A DNA stretch of 64,000 nucleotides from assembly GCF_000753795.1 (NCBI RefSeq), contig NZ_JPEO01000017.1:1-64000 (forward strand). Reading direction: 5' to 3'. Positions 8,710 through 18,285 of the stretch are shown one piece after another. Position 1 is the first letter of the stretch, and every line of letters begins with the position of its first letter. A model generated the notes under the pieces. It was not told where the DNA came from. It was given only the letters and a program-made list of their open reading frames with translations, and searched no databases. This stretch comes from Shewanella mangrovi (lineage in GTDB: Bacteria > Pseudomonadota > Gammaproteobacteria > Enterobacterales > Shewanellaceae). Both the position numbers and the translations under genes were made by a program.

Positions 8710-9519
8710 TTAGCTACCAAATATACGTTTCAGAATACCTTTTTTCTCTTCATTAACGAAGCGCAAGGGCACTTCGTCGCCGAGCAAGCGTGCAACCGCA
8801 TCAGAATAGGCCTGACCGGCATCACTTTGTTGATCAACAATCACGGGCACGCCAGAGTTAGACGCCTTAAGAACAGACTGTGATTCAGGAATGACCCCAA
8901 GCAATGGAATCGCAAGAATTTCCTTCACGTCTTCAACGCTCAGCATTTCGCCAGTTTTAACACGATTAGGTGCATAACGTGTAAGAAGCAAAAACTCCTT
9001 CACCGGCTCTAAGCTTTGTTCAGCGCGGCGGCTGCGACTTTGCAACATTCCCAATATACGGTCTGAATCACGTACAGAGCTCACTTCAGGGTTAGTGGTC
9101 ACGATTGCTGTGTCAGCAAAATACAGCGCCATCATCGCACCGGTTTCAATACCCGCTGGCGAATCACACAAAATATAGTCGAAGTCTTTACTGAGATCTT
9201 CGAGTACCTTGCCAACACCTTCTTTGGTTAACGCATCTTTATCGCGCGTTTGTGAAGCTGGCAATACAAAGAGCTTGTCGCAGCGTTTGTCTTTAATCAA
9301 AGCTTGGTTCAGATTAGCTTCACCATTGATGACGTTAACAAAGTCATATACAACGCGGCGTTCACAGCCCATGATCAGATCTAGATTACGTAATCCGATA
9401 TCAAAATCGATAACAACCGTTTTATGTCCCTTGAGTGCGAGACCAGTAGCAATGGCTGCACTGGAAGTCGTTTTACCAACGCCGCCTTTACCTGAAGTGA
9501 CCACAATAATTTGCGCCAT
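8710..9519 (-). CDS. minD: Septum site-determining ATPase MinD
   Basis: 269 residues, normal length. The deviant Walker A motif GKGGVGKTT lies at residues 10-18. Other ParA-type motifs are DFDIGLRNLD and CDSPAGIE. The C-terminal amphipathic membrane-targeting helix is readable (EKKGILKRIFG). It recruits MinC to the inner membrane when ATP-bound. Middle gene of the operon: 24 bases after minC, three before minE. Confidence 0.98.
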   Translation of the reverse strand: MAQIIVVTSGKGGVGKTTSSAAIATGLALKGHKTVVIDFDIGLRNLDLIMGCERRVVYDFVNVINGEANLNQALIKDKRCDKLFVLPASQTRDKDALTKEGVGKVLEDLSKDFDYILCDSPAGIETGAMMALYFADTAIVTTNPEVSSVRDSDRILGMLQSRSRRAEQSLEPVKEFLLLTRYAPNRVKTGEMLSVEDVKEILAIPLLGVIPESQSVLKASNSGVPVIVDQQSDAGQAYSDAVARLLGDEVPLRFVNEEKKGILKRIFGS

Positions 9520-9543
9520 AAATCTCTATCCTTCCTCTCTGCC

Positions 9544-10218
9544 TTATGTTGGCAGCGATTCGATTATTAATGATTCACCATCCAGACGAACGCACGCGCC
9601 TGAACCGTTAGAGTGAGCTTGAATACTATCTGATAACCAGTAATTGCCAGCAATAGATACCAATTCTGCAGACAGGGTATTGGCGATGATAATGGCATTA
9701 TTATCGCCTTGAGCCCCCGCCATGGCTTTACCGCGCAATGTGCCGTGAATATGAATACTGCCGTCCGCAATAACTTCCGCCCCATTACTTACGGCACCAA
9801 ATACCACTAAATCAGCGTCCTTTGCATACACTTGCTGCCCAGAACGCACGGTTTGCTTGACGATTTTAGTGGTGCGTGTCGGCGCTTTTGCTGCTGGCTT
9901 ACTGAACTGTTCTTTACCCGATTTGATTACCGGTAATCCCAGTTCTTGTGCGGTAGCTGCTAGGATGCCTTGCACGCCTGTCACCCCAACCACAAATAAT
10001 TTTCGTGCAATTAAGGCTTGCTTTAATTGGGCAAGATCTAACGTTTTTTCGTTAACTGCGGCGAGATTTAGCACCAATGGCGCATTTTGAAAAAACTGTG
10101 GTGCCTGAGCAAGTTTTTTATCTAATTCCTGTAATAGGACATCGATATTGTCTGCATTGAGGTGAAGTACGGATAGTGTGAAAGATGAACCTTTCAGCTC
10201 CAACACGGCTTTGTGCAT
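9544..10218 (-). CDS. minC: Septum site-determining protein MinC
   Basis: 224 residues. The N-terminal domain starts [15 protein letters not shown] and antagonises FtsZ polymerisation. After a linker with basic residues, the C-terminal beta-helical domain carries the conserved [20 protein letters not shown] and [14 protein letters not shown] segments that bind MinD. First gene of minCDE. Its upstream region is shared with divergent ycgL. Confidence 0.96.
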   Translation of the reverse strand: MHKAVLELKGSSFTLSVLHLNADNIDVLLQELDKKLAQAPQFFQNAPLVLNLAAVNEKTLDLAQLKQALIARKLFVVGVTGVQGILAATAQELGLPVIKSGKEQFSKPAAKAPTRTTKIVKQTVRSGQQVYAKDADLVVFGAVSNGAEVIADGSIHIHGTLRGKAMAGAQGDNNAIIIANTLSAELVSIAGNYWLSDSIQAHSNGSGACVRLDGESLIIESLPT

Positions 10219-10337
10219 CCTGGCGAAGTGCTCCGATAATTGAGTTGTGTACTCATTAGCATACTTTTACATAGGCCAAACATGTTATAATGCAGGCATT
10301 TCAGTAGCAAGTTTAAACCTTGGGAATTGGTGTAGTT

Positions 10338-10622
10338 ATGATCTGTGCAGTGTATAAAAGTCGACGCAAAGCCGAAACATACCTGTTCATTAAGCAAAAA
10401 GGTAATTTTGACGATGTACCAGCAGAGTTAATGCAGGTATTTGGCCAGCCAGAATTAGTCATGTTGTTGCCAATTGAAAAAAGGCAGCAGTTGGGAATCG
10501 CAGATATTAATAAGGTGAAAGCTGCATTAAATGAGCAGGGATTTTATCTGCAATTACCGCCACCTCAAGTAAACTTACTCAAAGAGCATCTGCAATCTCA
10601 GCCATCCAACAAATCAGCCTAA
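10338..10622 (+). CDS. ycgL: YcgL domain protein
   Basis: 94 residues from the ATG at 10338. A TTG 18 bases upstream is in frame, but the family starts MICAVYKS. Conserved features are YKSRRKAETYLF, VPAELMQVFGQPELVM and GFYLQLPPPQVNLL, all typical of YcgL. Cytoplasmic alpha/beta protein of unknown role. Followed at 22 bases by the MltB-like gene and then ycgN, probably one operon. Confidence 0.92.
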   Translation: MICAVYKSRRKAETYLFIKQKGNFDDVPAELMQVFGQPELVMLLPIEKRQQLGIADINKVKAALNEQGFYLQLPPPQVNLLKEHLQSQPSNKSA

Positions 10623-10644
10623 GCGCTCGGTTATAGGACATCGC

Positions 10645-11622
10645 ATGCTAACACAGCCTCGGCAATGGATATTGAACAGCTTATGTTTATGCGCGTTTCC
10701 ATATTCTGTTATTGCCGTGGCGCAGGGCTTTGATGAGTTTGTGGCCTCATTAGCCAACCAAGCAAAGGCGCAAGGAGTTAATGCCAATGATGTCGATGCG
10801 ATTGCGGCGCAGGTTAAGTTGTTTCGTAAAGCCTCTACAGCATCAACGCCTCGCGCAAATTCGTTAGAGATTTATATCCCTTCACAAGTTACTGAACAGA
10901 AAGCATCCGCCGCAGAACAGTTTTATCAGCAATATCGGGCACCGTTTAATAAATTATCGCAGCAATATGGGGTGCAGCCACGGTTTATCTTGGCGCAGTG
11001 GGCTATGCTTGGCTCGTTCACCGGTGATGATTTAGCGACATACCCGCTGGCATCGGTGACAGCGTCTTACGCTTATCAAGGTGAGAACCAGTTTACTGCC
11101 CAGTTTATTGCGGCACTCAGGTTGATAGCCAATGGCGGCTATCCCTTTGATGACTTGGTGTCCAATACCGATGGGACGATGGGACCGATGAGGTTCACCG
11201 CAACCATGTTATTGCATTGCGCTGTGGATGGTGACGGTGATGGCAAAATTGATGTTTGGCACAATCCGTTGGATATCTATGCGTCCACCGCTAGTTGTTG
11301 GCAACAAAATGGCTGGGATGAATCCCAAACGTGGGGACGTCAAGTTCGTGCCCCTAAAGCGCTTTATCCAACGCGTACGGGAATGACTCATCAGGCAAGT
11401 TTTGTGGATTGGCAAGCGGCTGGGGTACGGCGTTACGATGGACGAGATTTGCCAAATCGCCGCGATATGACAGCGTCGTTAATTATGCCGGACGGCGTAA
11501 AAGGACGACAGTACATAGTGTACAAAAACTACCGAATTTTATATCAACAACATCCGGATGATTATCTGGTATTGGCGATAGCGCATCTGTCTGAGCGCAT
11601 AAAAAAACTCGGTGTTGATTAG
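10645..11622 (+). CDS. MltB-like lytic transglycosylase homologue lacking the catalytic Glu
   Basis: 325 residues. A hydrophobic N-terminal segment (about 8-26) without a lipobox suggests a periplasmic protein. The SLT_2/MltB fold is recognisable from YGVQPRFILAQW, DGTMGPMRFTATMLL, CAVDGDGDGKIDVW and NPLDIYASTASCWQQNGW. In active MltB enzymes the first motif reads G-V/M-E; here it reads WAMLGSF, so the position expected to hold the catalytic Glu is Leu122. It may be an inactive peptidoglycan-binding homologue. The frame is intact, so the residue change is not a frameshift effect. Confidence 0.8.
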   Translation: MLTQPRQWILNSLCLCAFPYSVIAVAQGFDEFVASLANQAKAQGVNANDVDAIAAQVKLFRKASTASTPRANSLEIYIPSQVTEQKASAAEQFYQQYRAPFNKLSQQYGVQPRFILAQWAMLGSFTGDDLATYPLASVTASYAYQGENQFTAQFIAALRLIANGGYPFDDLVSNTDGTMGPMRFTATMLLHCAVDGDGDGKIDVWHNPLDIYASTASCWQQNGWDESQTWGRQVRAPKALYPTRTGMTHQASFVDWQAAGVRRYDGRDLPNRRDMTASLIMPDGVKGRQYIVYKNYRILYQQHPDDYLVLAIAHLSERIKKLGVD

Positions 11623-11648
11623 TTATTTAGTTAGAAGTTAGAAGATCA

Positions 11649-12092
11649 ATGAAACCTTTTTGGGAAACCAAATCTCTCGCAGAAATGACCACTGAAGAGT
11701 GGGAGTTATTATGCGATGGCTGCGGCAAGTGCTGCCTGAATAAGCTTATCGATGATGACACTGAGGAGCTGTATTACACCAATGTTGCATGCAAACTATT
11801 ATCAGCAAAAGATTGTGGCTGCATGCACTATCAGAATCGTTTTCAATTCGTACCACAATGCACCGCGATCACTAAAGATAATATTGCGGAGCTGACGTGG
11901 TTGCCTGACAGCTGTGCTTATCGCCGTATTCATGCAGGACGCGGATTAGCGCAATGGCACCCGCTCATCAGCGGTGATAAAAAATTGATGCACCGTAAAG
12001 GAATTTCGGTAAAAGGAAAAATTGTCAGCGAAATCAAAGTTCGCGATGTCGAAGATCATATAGTGCTCTGGCCGATGCTAGACGTCGAATAG
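11649..12092 (+). CDS. ycgN: YcgN family cysteine-cluster protein (UPF0260)
   Basis: 147 residues. The N-terminal [11 protein letters not shown] motif is followed by further Cys in the 60s region ([14 protein letters not shown]) and in CAYRRI, a pattern likely to bind a metal or Fe-S cluster (CxxCxxCC group). Length and sequence match E. coli YcgN. It follows the MltB-like gene by 26 bases and ends in a bidirectional terminator. Function unknown. Confidence 0.92.
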   Translation: MKPFWETKSLAEMTTEEWELLCDGCGKCCLNKLIDDDTEELYYTNVACKLLSAKDCGCMHYQNRFQFVPQCTAITKDNIAELTWLPDSCAYRRIHAGRGLAQWHPLISGDKKLMHRKGISVKGKIVSEIKVRDVEDHIVLWPMLDVE

Positions 12093-12104
12093 CGCGAGCG
12101 ATAA

Positions 12105-12135
12105 CAAAAAGCCTGAGTTTGACTCAGGCTTTTTG
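12105..12135. terminator. Bidirectional terminator after ycgN
   Basis: Stem AAAAAGCCTGAGT / ACTCAGGCTTTTT flanked by A and T runs. Serves ycgN, and possibly dsbB on the other strand. Confidence 0.9.
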
Positions 12136-12189
12136 TTATTCACCTTAAATCCTCTCCTATCGCGGAGGTGATCGTTTAAGTTGTTGTCA

Positions 12190-12690
12190 TTAGCGACGTG
12201 AAAAAATCGATGACAAAAATAGCAGCAGCACGATCACGTAGGCAACGAAAATCACAATCATCCACTGAGCCATGGTGACATTTAAGAATGTCCATGGAAT
12301 ATCGGTACACATACCCGTTGGCATAAACACTGATGGTAACCAATCATGCAATGGCATCCATTTAGGAAAGTCAGGCAAGAACGAACAGGTGGCGAATGGA
12401 TTTGGATCGGACTGGATTTTATAGAGTTCGTAAGCAAGCTTAACACCCCAAACAGCACTGATCCCCCAAATCGTGGCGGCAATGACTCTTATCAACATCA
12501 GTGCTGGCGCAATGAGTCCAATAATGCCAGCTGCCGCAATGCCCAATACTGCAACGCGTTGGTACACACACATCACACATGGATCTAACTTCATGACGTA
12601 TTGGAAGAAAAGGGCGGCTAATTCGAGAGCTACGCCGCTTAGCAATAAGATTCCCCAGCTAGTACGGGAGCGCACAAATGCAGAAAACAT
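12190..12690 (-). CDS. dsbB: Disulfide bond formation protein DsbB
   Basis: 166 residues from the ATG at 12690 (GGAG nine bases upstream); an in-frame ATG at 12705 would overlap that site. Four-helix inner-membrane protein that reoxidises DsbA and passes electrons to quinone. The first periplasmic pair CVMC sits in DPCVMCVYQR. The second pair is the Cys in ATCSFLPDFP and the Cys in PTGMCTDIPW, as in DsbB. Downstream of nhaB on the same strand, separated by a terminator. Confidence 0.95.
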   Translation of the reverse strand: MFSAFVRSRTSWGILLLSGVALELAALFFQYVMKLDPCVMCVYQRVAVLGIAAAGIIGLIAPALMLIRVIAATIWGISAVWGVKLAYELYKIQSDPNPFATCSFLPDFPKWMPLHDWLPSVFMPTGMCTDIPWTFLNVTMAQWMIVIFVAYVIVLLLFLSSIFSRR

Positions 12691-12707
12691 CAATATTATC
12701 TCCATAA

Positions 12708-12740
12708 AAAAGCGCCCTGATTCCGTGGGCGCTTTCGATT
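12708..12740 (-). terminator. Terminator between nhaB and dsbB
   Basis: Stem AAAGCGCCC / GGGCGCTTT with a nine-base loop. Reading on the minus strand, the T-rich tail follows the nhaB stop. Confidence 0.85.
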
Positions 12741-12777
12741 TGACCGTTGCTTATACGGTTAGTTCAGCACATAGCGA

Positions 12778-14367
12778 TTAATGGATAACACCACCAGCTG
12801 CATTCAAGGCTTCTTTAGCTGAGTGATGCAAAATCACATGACTATCATAGAAATACTGCGTAGCAGATTCCAGCAAGCCAGACTGAATACACAAAATCCC
12901 AACAATGGTCAGCACGATGGTATATGGTAATGCCATGATCACCATGCGGCCGTATGACAAACGAATAAGCGGAGCCAGCGCGGAAGTCAACAAGAACAAG
13001 AATGCTGCCTGACCGTTTGGTGTCGCCACTGAAGGCAGGTTAGTACCTGTGTTAATCGCCACAGCCAACAGGTCAAATTGGTCGCGGGTAATTTGACCAT
13101 CAATCAGCGCCGCTTTCACTTCGTTAATGTAAACGGTACCGACAAACACGTTATCGCTCACCATAGACAACAGACCATTGGCGATATAGAAAATCACTAA
13201 CTGAGTGTTACCTTCGTGCGCCAATGCCCAATGAATGACAGGGGCGAACAGGTGTTGATCAATAATAACCGCTACAACAGAGAAGAAGACTGCTAACAAC
13301 GCGGTGAATGGTAACGCCTCTTGGAATGCTTTACCCAGCGCATGCTCATCGGTAATACCGTTAACTGAAGTGGTCAGAATAATAACCGTCAGACCAATCA
13401 AACCGACAGAGGCTAAGTGCAATGCTAAGCCAACAATCAACCAGACACCCACTAATGCTTGAATAATTAGCTTGATATTATCTTTATTCGTCCGGGCTGC
13501 ATCTTCGTGGTCTGCGAAATCGACCAAAATTTTGTGTACTGCATCGGGTAGTTTGGCGCCATAACCAAAGATATGGAATTTTTCTACCAATACGCAGGTT
13601 AAGATACCGCACAAGAATACCGGGATCGTTACTGGAGACATCCGCACCGCGAATTCAGCAAACTGCCAATTAGATTGCGCAGCAATGATAAGGTTTTGTG
13701 GTTCGCCCACCATGGTGCATACGCCACCCAGTGCGGTACCTACACCAGCATGCATTAGCAAGTTACGCAGAAAACCACGAAAATCTTCTAACTCTTCGGC
13801 ATTGATGCTGTCGTGACCATCATCGTTATGGTCATGGTCATCGCTGAAATCTTTGCCGGATGCAACTTTGTGATAAATCGAGTAGAAACCGACTGCAACG
13901 GTAATAATCACCGCAATTACTGTTAGCGCGTCTAAAAAAGCTGACAGGAAAGCAGATGCCAGACAAAACATCAGCGAAACCGCTAATTTGGAGCGAACTT
14001 TAGTGATGATTTTGGTAAACACAAAAAGCAGCAACTGCTTCATAAAGTAGATGCCTGCCACCATAAAGATCAGCAGCAGCAATACTTCCAAGTTTGCTTC
14101 AATTTCATGTAATACCTGTGACGGACTGGTCATGCCAATCACTACAGCTTCAATCGCCAACAAACCACCAGGTTGCAGCGGATAACATTTTAGTGCCATC
14201 GCCAGCGTGAAAATAAATTCAGCGACGAGCAGCCAACCGGCAACAAATGGGTCAATGTTGAAAACGATGGGATTAATGATCAGAAAGCTTAAAATTGCGA
14301 GTTTGTACCACTTGGGAGAGTTCCCAAGAAAGTTACTGATAAAAGCCTGACCGAGTGACATCGGCAT
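12778..14367 (-). CDS. nhaB: Na+/H+ antiporter NhaB
   Basis: 529 residues, usual NhaB length, about 12 hydrophobic segments. It begins [20 protein letters not shown] and contains [21 protein letters not shown] and [24 protein letters not shown], the conserved family blocks. Exports Na+ in exchange for H+ across the inner membrane. An acidic His-rich cytoplasmic loop ([11 protein letters not shown], about 170-185) could sense pH or metal; that is inference. Divergent from fadR. Confidence 0.96.
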   Translation of the reverse strand: MPMSLGQAFISNFLGNSPKWYKLAILSFLIINPIVFNIDPFVAGWLLVAEFIFTLAMALKCYPLQPGGLLAIEAVVIGMTSPSQVLHEIEANLEVLLLLIFMVAGIYFMKQLLLFVFTKIITKVRSKLAVSLMFCLASAFLSAFLDALTVIAVIITVAVGFYSIYHKVASGKDFSDDHDHNDDGHDSINAEELEDFRGFLRNLLMHAGVGTALGGVCTMVGEPQNLIIAAQSNWQFAEFAVRMSPVTIPVFLCGILTCVLVEKFHIFGYGAKLPDAVHKILVDFADHEDAARTNKDNIKLIIQALVGVWLIVGLALHLASVGLIGLTVIILTTSVNGITDEHALGKAFQEALPFTALLAVFFSVVAVIIDQHLFAPVIHWALAHEGNTQLVIFYIANGLLSMVSDNVFVGTVYINEVKAALIDGQITRDQFDLLAVAINTGTNLPSVATPNGQAAFLFLLTSALAPLIRLSYGRMVIMALPYTIVLTIVGILCIQSGLLESATQYFYDSHVILHHSAKEALNAAGGVIH

Positions 14368-14652
14368 GTTTCCTCTCCAAATTTGTTTTATATCGTATTT
14401 AGTGCTTATTTTTTTAAAATCGGCTCAGTCTAGCGCAATTGACTTCGTACTGTCATCGTCAACCCACGTTAATAGATTAAAAATCGGAATCTCGACTCAA
14501 AAATGAGATAAACAGGATTGAATCATCTCCAAATATGTGTAAGGCCATTTTCTCTACTCCCGATAACAGCGTGATTTCAAGTGGTTCCTATTTTTTTTTC
14601 CTCTGGTATGATCAGTGCCCAAACTCAATGACTTTGTTGGAAAATCAGGCTG

Positions 14653-15372
14653 ATGATCATTAATGCCAAAGGGCCTGCAAGTTTCGCAGAAAAATATATC
14701 GTTCGCTCAATTTGGGAAAATAAGTTCCCACCAGGCTCAATTTTGCCTGCCGAACGAGAACTGTCTGAACTTATTGGTGTAACACGTACCACGTTACGTG
14801 AGGTTTTACAGCGTTTGGCGCGTGATGGCTGGTTGACGATTCAGCACGGCAAACCTACGCGAGTAAACAATTTCTGGGAGACCTCAGGCCTCAATATTCT
14901 GGAAACCATAGCGGATCTTAATCCTAAGGGTTTTCCTCAGTTAGTGGACCAACTGTTGTCGGCACGCACTAACATCAGCGCAATCTATTTTCGAGGTGCT
15001 TTGCGTAATAGCCCCCAAGTCGCCGTTGAAGTATTGGCAGGAATTCATCAATTAGAAGATGATGCTGAAGCCTTTGCAGAATTTGATTATAAATTGCACC
15101 ACACTCTTGCATTTTCGTCCGGAAATCCTTTGTATGTGTTAATCCTCAATGGCTTTAAAGGATTGTACGCAAAAGTAGGGCGCTACTATTTTGGCAGTGA
15201 AGAAGCGCGTCATCTGGCGTTGAGCTTTTATCGTGAGTTAGAGATTTTGGCTAAGCGTGGCGACTACAGTGAAGTGCCTGCGTTAATGCGCACATATGGC
15301 AAAGATAGTGGCATCATGTGGCAGAAATTACGTGATGATATGCCGCTCGAAATGGCGCAAGATAATCAATAA
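14653..15372 (+). CDS. fadR: Fatty acid metabolism regulator FadR
   Basis: 239 residues. The GntR-type winged helix ([32 protein letters not shown], read in parts) is followed by the FadR acyl-CoA-binding domain with [18 protein letters not shown] and FRGALRNSP. It represses beta-oxidation genes and activates unsaturated fatty-acid synthesis; long-chain acyl-CoA releases it from DNA. The divergent nhaB-fadR arrangement is the same as in E. coli. Confidence 0.95.
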   Translation: MIINAKGPASFAEKYIVRSIWENKFPPGSILPAERELSELIGVTRTTLREVLQRLARDGWLTIQHGKPTRVNNFWETSGLNILETIADLNPKGFPQLVDQLLSARTNISAIYFRGALRNSPQVAVEVLAGIHQLEDDAEAFAEFDYKLHHTLAFSSGNPLYVLILNGFKGLYAKVGRYYFGSEEARHLALSFYRELEILAKRGDYSEVPALMRTYGKDSGIMWQKLRDDMPLEMAQDNQ

Positions 15373-15392
15373 TTGCACGCCAGCTCATAAAT

Positions 15393-15422
15393 AAAAAAAG
15401 ACCGCTCCGGCGGTCTTTTTTT
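15393..15422. terminator. Bidirectional terminator between fadR and spoVR
   Basis: Stem AAAAAGACCG / CGGTCTTTTT with a six-base loop, flanked by A and T runs. Ends fadR and the prkA-yeaH-spoVR operon. Confidence 0.9.
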
Positions 15423-15431
15423 GCGCTGAGA

Positions 15432-16952
15432 TTAGGTTGTGGGTGACGGTTCTGGGCACTGTGCAATCACATTGGTTGTACCATCGTCGGTTTGTTGTTC
15501 GAGCGTCACTTTAAAGCCCCATAAACGATAGAGATGTTTAATCACTTCGTTCCGACTTGAGGCTAACGGCACACCTCGGCTGGGCACATACCGTAATGTC
15601 AGAGACCGATCACCATTTACGTCGACATTGTAAATCTGAATATTGGGTTCGTTGATTGACAGATTGTATTGTGACGAGAGAATTTGCCGAATCTCACGAT
15701 ACCCTTGTTCGTCGTGAATGGCCGAAATGCTCAGATGCTCTTTGCTTTCGTCATCCAAAACGCCAAATAACTTAAATTTCCGAATCATCGCAGGAGATAG
15801 GTACTGGCTGATAAAACTCTCGTCCTTAAAATTTTGCATTGCAAAATGTAGTGTATCTAACCAATTACTGCCGGCGATTTCCGGGAACCAATAACGATCT
15901 TCATCGGTGGGCTCTTCGCAGATCCTGCGAATATCACAAAACATATTAAACCCAAGTGCATACGGATTAATGCCACTGTAATAGGGGCTATTGTATGCTG
16001 GCTGCATCACCACATTGGTATGACTTTGCAAAAACTCCATCATAAAGCGGTCGGTTAACAAGCCCTCGTCATACAGGTGATTAAGAATGGTATAGTGCCA
16101 GAAGGTCGCCCAGCCTTCGTTCATTACCTGTGTTTGTCGTTGCGGATAGAAATACTGGCCAAGTTTACGCACGATCCTGACCACTTCTCGTTGCCAAGGC
16201 TCCAATAATGGTGCGTTCTTTTCGATGAAATAAAGAATATTCTCCTGAGGCTCTGATGGAAAACGCTTACGTTGCTTTTCCGCTTCAGGAGTGGGTTTAC
16301 TCGGAATAGTGCGCCATAAATCATTAACTTGCGACTGCAAATACGCCTCGCGTTCCTTTTGTCGAATCTGTTCTTCTTTGAAGGAAATTTCAGTTGGGCG
16401 TTTATAACGGTCGACGCCGTAATTCATCAAGGCGTGACAAGAGTCGAGTATTGCTTCAACTTCATTGGTGCCATATTTCTGTTCACATTGGCTAATGTAG
16501 TTTTTGGCGAACACTAGATAGTCGATAATCGAGCTGGCATCTGTCCAGGTTTTAAACAGATAGTTACTCTTAAAAAAACTATTGTGGCCATAACATGCAT
16601 GCGCCATTACCAAGGCTTGCATAGTAATGGTATTTTCTTCCATTAAATACGCGATGCAGGGATCTGAGTTAATCACAATCTCGTACGCTAACCCCATTTG
16701 GCCGCGCTTATAGCCCTGTTCGGTTTCAATAAAGCGCTTACCGAAAGACCAGTGCGTGTATCCAATCGGCATTCCCACACTGGCATAGGCATCCATCATC
16801 TGCTCGGCAGTAATAATTTCAATTTGGTTCGGGTAATAATCAAGCCGATAGTGATCAGCGACGCGCTCGATCTCTTTTTCGTACTCCTCAAGTAACTCGA
16901 AGGTCCATTCTGGTCCGTCACTTAACGGCTGACGCTTTTTGGATTTCGCCAT
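15432..16952 (-). CDS. SpoVR family protein (YcgB)
   Basis: 506 residues. The YcgB/SpoVR signature is visible in TEQGYKRGQMGLAYEIVIN, MAHACYGHNSFFKSNYLF, MNEGWATFWHYTILNHLYD and YNSPYYSGINPYALGFNMF. Biochemical role unresolved; in enterobacteria its expression follows that of yeaGH. Last gene of prkA-yeaH-spoVR, 11 bases after yeaH. The HxH and EGWATFWH motifs suggest a metal site, which is inference. Confidence 0.93.
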   Translation of the reverse strand: MAKSKKRQPLSDGPEWTFELLEEYEKEIERVADHYRLDYYPNQIEIITAEQMMDAYASVGMPIGYTHWSFGKRFIETEQGYKRGQMGLAYEIVINSDPCIAYLMEENTITMQALVMAHACYGHNSFFKSNYLFKTWTDASSIIDYLVFAKNYISQCEQKYGTNEVEAILDSCHALMNYGVDRYKRPTEISFKEEQIRQKEREAYLQSQVNDLWRTIPSKPTPEAEKQRKRFPSEPQENILYFIEKNAPLLEPWQREVVRIVRKLGQYFYPQRQTQVMNEGWATFWHYTILNHLYDEGLLTDRFMMEFLQSHTNVVMQPAYNSPYYSGINPYALGFNMFCDIRRICEEPTDEDRYWFPEIAGSNWLDTLHFAMQNFKDESFISQYLSPAMIRKFKLFGVLDDESKEHLSISAIHDEQGYREIRQILSSQYNLSINEPNIQIYNVDVNGDRSLTLRYVPSRGVPLASSRNEVIKHLYRLWGFKVTLEQQTDDGTTNVIAQCPEPSPTT

Positions 16953-16963
16953 AGTACTTCCCC

Positions 16964-18232
16964 TTAAACGGCCTGCTTTTTGAAAAGTTCGCGGAAAACC
17001 GGATAGATATCTTCAACCTGACGAATATTGCGAACCGCCATGTTGTCGAACTTTTCAGTTAACTGCTCATATTCACGCCACAAGGTCTGATGAGGTCGGT
17101 TGGTGATCTCGATATATGAGTAGTAGCGTACTGTTGGCAGAATTTGTTTTTCAAGGATCTGATGACATAACGGTGAGTCATCAGCCCAGTTGTCGCCGTC
17201 AGATGCTTGCGCGGCATAAATATTCCATTCATCAGCAGGATAGCGTGCTTGCTGAACTTCATGCATAAGTTTCAGAGCACTGGAAACTATGGTGCCGCCA
17301 GTTTCCTGAGAGTAGAAAAACTCATGTTCATCGACTTCTTTTGCTTGTGTATGGTGACGAATATAAACCACTTCTAGGTTTTTGTAGGTTCGGGTCAGAA
17401 ACAGGTACAGCAAAATATAAAAACGTTTTGCCATGTCTTTTGTTGCCTGATCCATGGAACCTGAGACATCCATTAAGCAAAACATGACCGCTTGGCTGGT
17501 GGGGATTTCTCGTTTGGCAAAGTTGTTAAAACGTAAGTCGAAAGTATCGATAAAGGGCACTTTAGCGATTCTTTGTTTAAGGACGTCAATTTCCTCTTGC
17601 AGAGCGATGATACGATCAGCACTTGCACCTGCGGTGTTCTGCAGCTCAGCTAACTCCTGTTCCAATTCTCGCAACTGGCGTTTCTTATCCGCCGTCATTG
17701 CAGTCCTGCGCGCGAGCGAAGAGCGCAATGAACGCACGATATTGATGTTGGCGGGGACGCCATCATTGGTGAATCCAGCGCGATAAGTTTCGTACTCGAC
17801 CAATTTATTGAGTCGGTTGCGCTGCAGGTTCGGCAGTTCTAAATCCTCAAACAGCAGCTCTAAATATTCATCCTTAGATATTTGAAAAACAAAATCATCT
17901 TGTCCTTCACCACTGTTTGAGGCGTCTCCCTGACCACTGCCACCAGAGCCACCTGCTGGTGGTCTCTCTATTTGATCGCCACGAGTAAATTGGTCATTCC
18001 CAGGATGAACGCGCTCACGGATACCACCTTGCCCCTGATGAAATACAGGTTCGCTGATATCGCGAGTCGGAATGCTGATTTTTTCACCCTTGTCGATATC
18101 GGTGACGCTACGACGGGTGACCGCATCACTCACGGCCTTTTTGATTTGTTGTTTATAACGGTTGATAAACCGCTGGCGGTTGACCGTACTCTTTCCTTTG
18201 GCATTCAACCGTCTGTCGATAAAGTTCGCCAT
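16964..18232 (-). CDS. yeaH: YeaH/YhbH family VWA-like protein
   Basis: 422 residues from the ATG at 18232 ([10 protein letters not shown]), the normal YeaH start; the frame extends to 18250. It has an N-terminal basic region, a Gly-rich linker near 90-105 and a coiled coil near 190-230. A C-terminal von Willebrand A-like fold has MIDAS-type DVSGSMD and GGTIVSSAL. It cooperates with PrkA/YeaG in nutrient-stress responses in enterobacteria. Middle gene of the operon. Confidence 0.94.
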   Translation of the reverse strand: MANFIDRRLNAKGKSTVNRQRFINRYKQQIKKAVSDAVTRRSVTDIDKGEKISIPTRDISEPVFHQGQGGIRERVHPGNDQFTRGDQIERPPAGGSGGSGQGDASNSGEGQDDFVFQISKDEYLELLFEDLELPNLQRNRLNKLVEYETYRAGFTNDGVPANINIVRSLRSSLARRTAMTADKKRQLRELEQELAELQNTAGASADRIIALQEEIDVLKQRIAKVPFIDTFDLRFNNFAKREIPTSQAVMFCLMDVSGSMDQATKDMAKRFYILLYLFLTRTYKNLEVVYIRHHTQAKEVDEHEFFYSQETGGTIVSSALKLMHEVQQARYPADEWNIYAAQASDGDNWADDSPLCHQILEKQILPTVRYYSYIEITNRPHQTLWREYEQLTEKFDNMAVRNIRQVEDIYPVFRELFKKQAV

Positions 18233-18285
18233 ACGCACCTCCCAAAGCAAACAGCGGGTTCGGCGGTAGCCGAACCCTTAGCGGA

